Under the pieces are notes generated by a model that had not been told where the DNA came from, did not search any database, and saw only the letters and a program-made list of their open reading frames with translations. From the NCBI GenBank assembly GCA_025938035.1, contig JAICQE010000036.1, positions 1-28,150 of the forward strand: a DNA stretch of 28,150 nt, in the 5' to 3' direction. Below, in pieces: positions 7,402 through 16,304 of the stretch. The translations under genes were made by a program, and so were the position numbers. Source of the DNA: Vicinamibacteria bacterium. GTDB lineage: Bacteria; Acidobacteriota; Vicinamibacteria; Vicinamibacterales; UBA2999. The stretch's first letter is position 1, and every line of letters starts with the position of its first letter.

Positions 7402-8129
7402 ATGTCACCACCTTCAGATGACCGTTCAGCTCTAGGCACCCGCGTCGCCGCCGCCGTTTCCTGTGCGTGATCCAGAGGCATACCCTGCTTCATCCACCCG
7501 GTGATTTGATTCGCGCCCGCGAAAGCTCCTACGAGCTTGTCGTCGCCGACACCGATCGTAGATGTCGCCACATAGGTGTCGGTGCTCACCGGTCGCTCGA
7601 TCAGGACGACCTGCGGAGTGGCTGGACGCGCGATCTGCTCGCGCCACACAAACCTGACGATCTGTTCGTTCAGCCAGCTGCCTCCCAATATCACCTGATC
7701 AAACGCATCACTCGGATGACCGTTTCCCAGTTCTCCCAGAAACTTCCACCCCGCGTTCAGATCCTCATCGATGTCGACAGCGACGACGCTGACCTGTGCG
7801 TAGGACTTTCCGTGATAGTCGTGCATCTTTGCCCGCAGCTTGCGAATCGCCTCCATGCCCGCCGGTAGCCTCGACCAACCACAGTCAGACGCGGTTACCA
7901 CATACGCGATAAGGTGTTTGCCGTTGGCCGAGGCGAATGGGTTAACGGGTGATGTTGTTTGATTAACAATGCGGGCGCCGGCCGGAGGCCGCGGCCCGTA
8001 GAAAGTGACTCCCTGCCCACGCTGCCATGTACTGACCCACGCGTACGAGCCGGCGAGTGACGCAACGACTACCAGGGCGTAAGTCGCCTTCTTCGCCCAT
8101 ACACGCCAGTACGCAGTGATTTCAGACAT
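7398..8129 (-). CDS. Membrane-anchored thioredoxin-like protein with a single-Cys CGWS site
   Basis: A 243-residue protein with a cytoplasmic N-terminus, one transmembrane helix (about 15-33) and an extracytoplasmic domain. The domain reads like a thioredoxin fold: strand KHLIAYVVTASD, then Cys83-Gly-Trp-Ser86 followed by a helix, strand AQVSVVAVDID, and a likely cis-Pro172 in ARPATPQVVLIERP. The resolving cysteine of CxxC is replaced by serine, so it could trap a mixed disulfide but not work as a normal oxidoreductase alone. ATG 8129 is chosen over the GTG at 8153 because AGGAGGAG lies 3-10 nt upstream. It heads the block and is coupled to the Cys-rich peptide genes. The fold is inferred from motif order; the exact family is not recognised. 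Confidence 0.7.
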   Translation of the reverse strand: MSEITAYWRVWAKKATYALVVVASLAGSYAWVSTWQRGQGVTFYGPRPPAGARIVNQTTSPVNPFASANGKHLIAYVVTASDCGWSRLPAGMEAIRKLRAKMHDYHGKSYAQVSVVAVDIDEDLNAGWKFLGELGNGHPSDAFDQVILGGSWLNEQIVRFVWREQIARPATPQVVLIERPVSTDTYVATSTIGVGDDKLVGAFAGANQITGWMKQGMPLDHAQETAAATRVPRAERSSEGGDI

Positions 8130-8418
8130 GACTCCTCCTGCGTGTCCGTACATCGGCGTTTACGACTTCACGCGCGGCAACGATAGCGCTGCGTGAATGG
8201 CACTGCCACTCACGATCTGCCGTACACAAAGACCAGGTGTCGCCCGTCCACCAGACTTGTAATCCGTCCTGCGGATCTGGGACGCGCGCGTGTGGCGCCT
8301 TCCGGACGTCGACGTGCCGGCCACCACAATCCACCTGAATGTGGCCAGAGATGTAATGGAGACGTCTCTGATCAGCGGGGCACGGGACTTGCGACCCCCA
8401 TTCCTTTGCCGAACACAT
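8122..8418 (-). CDS. Possible Trp/Cys-containing small protein upstream of the Trx-like gene (uncertain)
   Basis: An open frame from ATG 8418 to TGA 8122-8124 would give 98 residues rich in Trp and Cys (CPADQRRLHYISGHIQVDC.., QVWWTGDTWSLC, EWQC) and would overlap the Trx-like start by 8 nt, as in a coupled operon. Against it: no strong ribosome site, an Arg-rich ending, no recognisable family, and the frame stays open further upstream into a coding gene on the other strand. It may be a real accessory gene, a decayed one, or chance. It otherwise fills the ~350-nt divergent gap before the coiled-coil gene. Confidence 0.3.
   Translation of the reverse strand: MCSAKEWGSQVPCPADQRRLHYISGHIQVDCGGRHVDVRKAPHARVPDPQDGLQVWWTGDTWSLCTADREWQCHSRSAIVAAREVVNADVRTRRRSHV
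8132..8139 (-). promoter_or_regulatory. Strong Shine-Dalgarno (AGGAGGAG) deciding the Trx-like start
   Basis: On the minus strand AGGAGGAG is followed by TC and the ATG at 8129. It is one of the best ribosome sites in the window and argues that translation starts at 8129 and not at the upstream GTG at 8153. Confidence 0.75.
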
Positions 8419-8479
8419 TCTGCCCTGCCATGAATTCGTCCATGGCCTGGTTGAGCGTACCCCCGCAGGCGGATCGACG

Positions 8480-11206
8480 ATGCCAGTGATTCTTGCCATC
8501 GAGAACGACCGACAACAGGTAACGCAGCTCAAGTCAATCGTGCGCGAGCTCGGCGCGGAGCTGGTACTCGCGGCATCTGCCGAGCGCGCGCTCGCCGCAA
8601 TCGGGCAGCGAGTCCCCGATTTGATCCTGACTCCGCCCCTCCTGTCGCCGAAAGACGATGGCGCGTTGACCGCTCGATTACGTGAGCTCGGCGCAGCCGC
8701 GATTCACGTGCAGATGCTCTCGATGCCGATACTGGCGACGTCGGGGGCACAGTCCCGCGGCCGGCTGTCGGTGCTGCGCAGAGCCAAAGAAGAGTCTGTC
8801 GGTTGCGCTCCCGAGGTGTTCAGCGAACAACTCGTCGAGTACCTCGAACGCGCTGCCGTGGAGAAACGCGCCGCTGGGTTATTCCGCCCACTGCCGGCTG
8901 CCGCCGCGGTTCGTGAACAGGAGGCGGCCGAGGCGCACGAGGAGTTCAGTTCGCCGGCGCCGCCTTCTTCTCTCGTGGACAGGTCCACTGAAATTGCCGA
9001 CGCGAAAGCGCTCGAGGAACGCCGCGCTGCGCTCGACGCTGCCCTTGCCGCGGCCGAAGCGACGTTCGCCGATCGGAAACGTGCCGCCGAGCAGGCCGTG
9101 CGCGCTGCCGCCGAATCGCGTGCCGCGGAGGAACAGCGTGCGGCGAAGGCGACTGCCGAGGCGAAGGGCGCCGAGGACCGCCGCGCCGCCGCGGAAGCTG
9201 CCGTAGCCGCGGCCGAAGCGAAGTTCGCCGATCAGAAACGTGCTGCCGAGCAGGCCATCCGCGTTGCTGCCGACCTGCGTGCCGCCGAAGAGCAGCGTGC
9301 GGCGAAGGCCGCTGCCGAGGCGAAAGCGCTCGAGGAGCGCCGCGCCGCTGCAGAGGCTGCTCTGGCTGCAGCGGAAAGGAAGTTCGCCAGTCAGCAGCGT
9401 GCTGCGGAGCAAGCCGTGCGCGTGGCTGCCGACACGCGAGCCGCCGAGGAACAGCGTGCGTGGAAGGCCGCTGCCGACGCGAAGGCCGCCGAGGAACGCC
9501 TCGCTGCTGCAGACGCAGCCCTCGCCACGGCAGAAGCAAAGTCCGCCGATCAGAAACGCGCTGCCGAGCAGGCCGTACGCGCGGCGGCCGAAACGCGAGC
9601 CGCCGAAGAGCAGCGTGCGGCGAAGGCGGCTGCGGAAGCGAAGGCGCTCGAAGAACGCCGGTTTGCCGCGGAAACGACCCTCGCCGCGGCCGAAGCGAAA
9701 TTCGCCGATCGGAAACGTGCCGCCGAGCAGGCCGCAGCCGAGGCGAAAGCGATCGAGGAACGCGTCGCTGCTGCAGACGCTGCCCTGGCTGCAGCGGAAA
9801 AGAAGTTCGCCAGTCAGCAGCGTGCTGCGGAGCAAGCCGTCCGCGTGGCTGCCGAAACGCGGGCCGCCGAGGAACAGCGTGCGTGGAAGGCCGCTGCCGA
9901 GGCGAAGGCTCTCGAAGAACGCCTCGCTGCCGCAGATGCGGCCCTGGCTGCAGCGGAAAAGAAGTTCATTAGTCAGCAGCGTGCTGCGGAGGACGCCGTG
10001 CGCGCGGCGGCGCAAACGCGAGCGGGCGAGGAACAGCGAGCCGCAAAAGCGGCGGCCAACGCCAAGGCCGCCGAGGAACGCCTCGCGGCTGCCGACAAGG
10101 CTCGCGCCGAGCTCGAAACCAGGGCGTTGGATCGGCATCGAGCCGTCGAGCAGGCCGCGCGAGGTGCTGTCGAAACGAGGGACGTCGCACAGCAGCGCGC
10201 GGCGACGGCTGCTGAGAATGCGAAGGCGGCCGAACAGGCTGTGCGAGCGGCCGCCGAAGCACGCATCGCCGAAGAACAACGCGCGGCGAAGGCCGCTGCC
10301 GACGCGACAGCGGCGGAGCGTGCCGCGCAGGCAGCCGTTGAAACGCGAAAAGCGGAGGAGAAGCGGGCTGCACAGGCGGTCGCCGACGCAAAGGCCGCCG
10401 AGGAACGCCTCGCAGCTGCCGACAAGGCTCGCGCCGAGCTCGAAACCACAGCGGTAGACCAGCATCGAGCGGTCGCCCAGGCTGCGCGGGGTGCCGCCGA
10501 GGCTCGCGATGTGGAACAGCAGCGCGCCGCACAAGCGGCTGCCGATGCGAAGGCGGCCGAGCAGGCCGCTCACGCGGCTGTTGAGATGCGAAAGGCGGAG
10601 GAGAAGCGGGCCGCACAGGCCATTGCCGACGCGAAGGCCGCCGAGCGAGCCGCGCGTGCGGCAAATGAGGCGAGGATCTTCGAAGAACAGCTGGCGGCGA
10701 AGGCCCTGGCTGAGGCGAAGGCCGCCGAGGAACGCCGCGCGGCCGCTGAAGCGGCTGCCGCGGAGGCGCAAGCGGCCGCAGAGCAGCGGGCCGCAAGAGC
10801 CGCGGCGGACGCGAAGGCCGCCGAGCGGGCTGTGCGCGCGGCGAACGACGCGCGAGTCTTCGAAGAACAGCTCGCCGCGAAAGCCCTGGCTGAGGCGAAA
10901 GCCGCCGAGAAACGCCGCGCGGCCGCTGAAGCCGCCGCCGCGGAGGCGAAAGCTGCCGATCAGCAGCGGGCCATCGATCAGGCAGCACAGGCTGCCAAGG
11001 CGCAACGGCTTGCCGAAGAACAGCGGGCAAGAAAGGCTACGGCGGCGGCGAAGGCAGCGGAAGAGAAACCCGCCCAGATCAAAGCACGCAACCCTGAGGC
11101 ACGCCGAGGGACGCCTCCGACGACCCGCGTTCCCGACTCCCGCGCCGCCGCGAGGCGGGCGGCGGCGGAAGCTGCCCTGGAAGGATGGGATAGCCGGCCG
11201 TCGTAG
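8480..11206 (+). CDS. Pseudo-receiver domain fused to a long Ala/Glu/Arg-rich repeat helix (908 aa)
   Basis: Residues 1-130 resemble a response-regulator receiver: MPVILAIENDRQQV starts like strand 1 with acidic residues, and PDLILTPPLLSPKDDGAL aligns with the phospho-site strand. The Asp acceptor position reads Pro, so phosphorylation is unlikely. After a Pro/Ala linker, residues ~179-860 are almost uninterrupted helix of AAEEQRAAKAAAEAKA-type sequence in 53-residue repeats. There is no signal peptide or membrane segment, so unlike TolA it should be cytoplasmic. The short tail is basic (residues ~870-908). Such a rod of roughly 100 nm, if a single helix or coiled coil, suggests a spacer, scaffold or cytoskeletal role; this is inference. 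Low sequence complexity makes similarity searches unreliable. It is divergent from the Cys-rich peptide block. Confidence 0.75.
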   Translation: MPVILAIENDRQQVTQLKSIVRELGAELVLAASAERALAAIGQRVPDLILTPPLLSPKDDGALTARLRELGAAAIHVQMLSMPILATSGAQSRGRLSVLRRAKEESVGCAPEVFSEQLVEYLERAAVEKRAAGLFRPLPAAAAVREQEAAEAHEEFSSPAPPSSLVDRSTEIADAKALEERRAALDAALAAAEATFADRKRAAEQAVRAAAESRAAEEQRAAKATAEAKGAEDRRAAAEAAVAAAEAKFADQKRAAEQAIRVAADLRAAEEQRAAKAAAEAKALEERRAAAEAALAAAERKFASQQRAAEQAVRVAADTRAAEEQRAWKAAADAKAAEERLAAADAALATAEAKSADQKRAAEQAVRAAAETRAAEEQRAAKAAAEAKALEERRFAAETTLAAAEAKFADRKRAAEQAAAEAKAIEERVAAADAALAAAEKKFASQQRAAEQAVRVAAETRAAEEQRAWKAAAEAKALEERLAAADAALAAAEKKFISQQRAAEDAVRAAAQTRAGEEQRAAKAAANAKAAEERLAAADKARAELETRALDRHRAVEQAARGAVETRDVAQQRAATAAENAKAAEQAVRAAAEARIAEEQRAAKAAADATAAERAAQAAVETRKAEEKRAAQAVADAKAAEERLAAADKARAELETTAVDQHRAVAQAARGAAEARDVEQQRAAQAAADAKAAEQAAHAAVEMRKAEEKRAAQAIADAKAAERAARAANEARIFEEQLAAKALAEAKAAEERRAAAEAAAAEAQAAAEQRAARAAADAKAAERAVRAANDARVFEEQLAAKALAEAKAAEKRRAAAEAAAAEAKAADQQRAIDQAAQAAKAQRLAEEQRARKATAAAKAAEEKPAQIKARNPEARRGTPPTTRVPDSRAAARRAAAEAALEGWDSRPS
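9014..10072 (+). repeat. 159-bp (53-codon) in-frame tandem repeat array
   Basis: Units begin with codons for EER/EDR at 9014, 9173, 9332, 9491, 9650, 9755 and 9914. Six units are exactly 159 bp. The unit at 9650 is 105 bp, lacking 54 bp (18 residues). Units at 9332 and 9755 share KFASQQR and EEQRAWK, which indicates duplication of a multi-unit block. More diverged repeats continue from 10073 to about 11060. Confidence 0.85.
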
Positions 11207-11239
11207 CAACCTTGCACCGACGATCGTTAGACTGGAGCC

Positions 11240-13540
<2,301 letters not shown>

Positions 13541-13601
13541 TTGGATAGTTGGGTAGTTGGATAGTTCGTAGTGTTGGGGGTTGGTAGTTGGGAGTTGGGT
13601 G
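13541..13601. repeat. TAGTTGG-word spacer
   Basis: The ~60 nt after the FadN-like stop consist of near repeats of TAGTTGG (TTGGATAGTTGGGTAGTTGG..), starting at the TAG stop codon itself and running into the next start codon. It is a strongly G/T-biased strand without a complementary half, unlike the other two word spacers. GGAG at 13591-13594 inside it can serve as the ribosome site for the next gene. Confidence 0.75.
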
Positions 13602-14519
13602 TTGAAACTCGTCGACGTCGGCTCGGGCGCGCCAGTCGTGATCATTCCCGGGATTCAAGGCCGCTGGGAGTGGATGAATCCGGCGGTGAACACGCTTGCC
13701 AGCCGCTGCCGGGTCGTCACCTTCTCGCTGGCGGACGAACCGACCGCCGGCGGCCGATTCGACGACGCTCATGGATTTGATTGCTACGTCGAGCAGGTGA
13801 CCGACGCGATGAGTTCCGCCGGTCTCACGACCGCAACTGTCGTCGGAGTGTCGTACGGTGGTCTCATTGCCGCGGCTTTTGCGGCCCGGCACGCGGAGCG
13901 GGTGGCAGGTCTCGTCCTCGTTTCGGCGATTCCGCCACAGTGGACGCCCGATGCGCGCGTCCGTTTTTTTCTGCGGGCGCCAACGCTATTGTCCCCGCTG
14001 TTCGTGCTTGGTTCTCTCCGGCTGTACCGGGAGATCGCGGCGGCCACTCCGGGCGTCCTACCGGGTATGCGCGCCGCGGCGCGGCACGGACTCAATGCGC
14101 TGACGCATATGTTCTCGCCGGCGAGGATGGCGCGGCGCGTGCACGCGCTGGAATGCGTGCAGCTCGACCGTGAACTGGAGCCGGTGCAGGTGCCGACGCT
14201 GATAATCACCGGCGAACCGGCGCTCGACCGCGTTGTGCCGGTGCGATTGACAGAGGAGTACGCGCGGATGTGGCCGCACGCAGAACGGATGACAATCGCA
14301 CATACCGGGCACCTCGGGCTGATCACGCGGCCCGGTGAGTTCGCGAGCGCGGTGGCCCGTTTTGCTGACCGGCACGCGGCGCAAGCGAGGGTACCCGTGG
14401 GGCGGACCTTGTCAGGTCCGCCCGGCGCGCGCGACCCCGGGGTCCCCGCGGCGCCTGCGCCGCGGCGTGGCGTCGCGCGCCCCACGCTGGCGCAAGCAAC
14501 GGCGAAGAAGGTTGGGTGA
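13599..14519 (+). CDS. Alpha/beta hydrolase
   Basis: About 306 residues with the alpha/beta hydrolase fold: the early strand VVIIPGIQGRWEWM, the nucleophile elbow GVSYGG (G-x-S-x-G), a likely acid in GEPALDRVVP and the catalytic His in HTGHLGLITRP. The substrate is unknown; its place between beta-oxidation genes suggests an acyl ester or acyl-CoA thioester, but this is inference. The start is GTG 13599 or TTG 13602, both just after a GGAG created by the TAGTTGG spacer; an upstream TTG at 13581 lies inside the repeat and is unlikely. The last ~40 residues (PVGRTLSGPPGARDPG.., Pro/Arg/Ala-rich) are encoded by the palindromic element at 14396-14486 and are probably not part of the fold. The stop overlaps the next gene by 8 nt. 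Confidence 0.85.
   Translation: MLKLVDVGSGAPVVIIPGIQGRWEWMNPAVNTLASRCRVVTFSLADEPTAGGRFDDAHGFDCYVEQVTDAMSSAGLTTATVVGVSYGGLIAAAFAARHAERVAGLVLVSAIPPQWTPDARVRFFLRAPTLLSPLFVLGSLRLYREIAAATPGVLPGMRAAARHGLNALTHMFSPARMARRVHALECVQLDRELEPVQVPTLIITGEPALDRVVPVRLTEEYARMWPHAERMTIAHTGHLGLITRPGEFASAVARFADRHAAQARVPVGRTLSGPPGARDPGVPAAPAPRRGVARPTLAQATAKKVG
14396..14486. repeat. Multi-branched palindromic element (closing stem plus two hairpins)
   Basis: CGTGGGG at 14396-14402 can pair with CCCCACG at 14480-14486. Inside, hairpin A is GCGGACC..GGTCCGC (14402-14421). Hairpin B spans 14427-14480 (GCGCGCGAC with GTCGCGCGC) and contains the further perfect palindromes GACCCCGGGGTC (14433-14444) and CCGCGGCGCCTGCGCCGCGG (14446-14465). 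It sits in the 3' end of the hydrolase gene and supplies its C-terminal residues. Confidence 0.7.
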
Positions 14520-15150
14520 AATCGTTCGTGAGATCCAGGGGCCGGCAGGCCCTCTCGAAGTGCTGATCGACAAACCCGCGGACCAGCCTCGTGCCGCGGT
14601 CGTTTTTGCGCACCCGCTCCCGACGCACGGCGGGTCGATGCATACGAAGGTGGTGTTTCAAGGCGCAAAAGCGCTGACGAGAATCGGATGCGCGGTGCTG
14701 CGCTTCAACTTCCGCGGTGTCGGCGGAAGCGCGGGCACCTGGGACGAAGGGCGCGGCGAACAGGACGACTACCGGGCCGCGCTCGACTATTTCGCCGGCC
14801 GCTACCCCGGGGTTGAACTGTGGGCGGCCGGTTTTTCGTTCGGTTCCTATATCGCGCTGACCTGCGGCGCCGAGGACGATCGCGTGTGCACGCTGATCGG
14901 CATCGCACCGCCGGTCGACAAGTACGATTACGGGATCGTCAAGCGGTCCACAAAGCCGAAGTTCATCATCCACGGCGAGGCCGACGAGCTCATTCCGCTG
15001 CGCGCCGTGCGCGAGTTCTACGCGCAGCTCCAGGAGCCGAAGGAACTCGTCGAGATCGACCGTGCCAACCACCTGTTCGACGGGCAGGCGAGCGAAGTTG
15101 GCGATGCCCTCGAGGATCTGCTGGAAGACTTCACATGCAGGACGCAGTAA
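14512..15150 (+). CDS. Alpha/beta superfamily hydrolase (COG2945-like)
   Basis: About 212 residues. The conserved pattern HPLPTHGGSMHTKVVFQGAK, then LRFNFRGVGGSAGTWDEGRGEQDD, fits the COG2945 group of small serine hydrolases. The nucleophile is in AGFSFGSYIAL, the acid in HGEADELIPL and the His in RANHLFDG. The biological substrate is not known for the family. TTG 14512 is the best start. It overlaps the preceding stop by 8 nt and gives MGEIVREIQGPAGPLEVLID; no in-frame ATG or GTG lies nearby, and frames further upstream are the palindromic element. The stop overlaps the thiolase start by 16 nt, so it is embedded in the fatty acid oxidation operon. Confidence 0.82.
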   Translation: MGEIVREIQGPAGPLEVLIDKPADQPRAAVVFAHPLPTHGGSMHTKVVFQGAKALTRIGCAVLRFNFRGVGGSAGTWDEGRGEQDDYRAALDYFAGRYPGVELWAAGFSFGSYIALTCGAEDDRVCTLIGIAPPVDKYDYGIVKRSTKPKFIIHGEADELIPLRAVREFYAQLQEPKELVEIDRANHLFDGQASEVGDALEDLLEDFTCRTQ

Positions 15151-16301
15151 TCGTTTCGGCGACGCGGACGGCGGTCGGAAAGGCGCCCGGCGGCGCGCTG
15201 CGGACCGTCCGTCCGGACGACATGGCCGCGGCGGTCATCAAGGAGTCGCTGCGGCGCGCGCCCGGCGTCGACGCGAAGGAGATCAGCGACGTGATCATCG
15301 GCTGCGCCATGCCGGAGGCCGAACAGGGACTCAACGTCGCGCGCATCGCCAGCCTGCGGGCGGGCATTCCGGTCGATGCGGCGGCGGTCACGATCAACCG
15401 CTTCTGCTCCTCGGGTCTCCAGTCGATTGCGTTTGCGGCCGAGCGGATCATGTGCGGCTTTGCCGACGCGATCGTCGCCGGCGGCACCGAGTCGATGAGC
15501 ATGGTGCCGATGGGCGGCAACAAGATCTCCCCGAATCCCTCGCTCGTCGACAGCTACCCCGACGTGTACCTGAGCACGGGTCTGGTGGCGGAGAATCACG
15601 CGCGCGAAGCGGGTATCTCCCGCGACGAGCAGGACGCGTTCGCGCTGCGCAGCCACGAACGGGCACTGGCCGCCATCGACGCCGGCCGGTTCGCGGACGA
15701 AATCACGCCGCTGACCTTCAAGACCGTCAACAGTGATCTCGACGTCCGCGAAGTGACCTTCGCGCAGGACGAAGGGCCGCGGCGCGACACGTCGGCCGCC
15801 GCACTGGCGAAACTCAAGCCGGCGTTCCACGCCACCGGCACGGTCACGGCCGGCAACACGTCGCAAACGAGCGACGGCGCGGCTGCCGTGCTCGTCACGT
15901 CCGCGGACTTCGCCAAGGCACGCGGCCTGACGCCGCTGGCGCGGTTCGTCTCGTTCGCCACCGCGGGTGTCGAACCGGAACGGTTCGGCATCGGGCCGGT
16001 GCCAGCAGTCAGAAAAGCGCTGAAGATCGCCGGCCTGACGCTGAATGACATCGAGCTGGTGGAGTTGAACGAAGCGTTTGCGGCGCAGGTACTGGCCTGC
16101 CTTCGCGAACTGTCGATCGATTCCGACACGCTGAACGTCAATGGGGGCGCAATCGCGCTGGGCCATCCGTTGGGGTGCACCGGCGCCAAGCTGACGACCA
16201 CGCTGCTGTATGAAATGCAGCGGCGGCGCGCACGCTACGGGCTGGTCACGATGTGCGTCGGCGGCGGGATGGGCGCCGCGGGAATTTTCGAACGGATGTA
16301 G
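15135..16301 (+). CDS. fadA: Acetyl-CoA C-acyltransferase (3-ketoacyl-CoA thiolase)
   Basis: A 388-residue thiolase starting MQDAVIVSATRTAVGKAPGG. The acyl-accepting Cys91 sits in NRFCSSGLQS, His344 in GGAIALGHPLGCTGA, and the second Cys374 in TMCVGGGMGAA. All catalytic residues are intact and the length is normal. It cleaves 3-ketoacyl-CoA with CoA to give acetyl-CoA and a shortened acyl-CoA, the last step of beta-oxidation. Its position between the FadN-like and FadE-like genes favours the degradative type over a biosynthetic acetoacetyl-CoA thiolase. It overlaps the upstream hydrolase by 16 nt and lies 3 nt before the acyl-CoA dehydrogenase, so the three are probably one transcript. Confidence 0.93.
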   Translation: MQDAVIVSATRTAVGKAPGGALRTVRPDDMAAAVIKESLRRAPGVDAKEISDVIIGCAMPEAEQGLNVARIASLRAGIPVDAAAVTINRFCSSGLQSIAFAAERIMCGFADAIVAGGTESMSMVPMGGNKISPNPSLVDSYPDVYLSTGLVAENHAREAGISRDEQDAFALRSHERALAAIDAGRFADEITPLTFKTVNSDLDVREVTFAQDEGPRRDTSAAALAKLKPAFHATGTVTAGNTSQTSDGAAAVLVTSADFAKARGLTPLARFVSFATAGVEPERFGIGPVPAVRKALKIAGLTLNDIELVELNEAFAAQVLACLRELSIDSDTLNVNGGAIALGHPLGCTGAKLTTTLLYEMQRRRARYGLVTMCVGGGMGAAGIFERM

Positions 16302-16304
16302 GCG

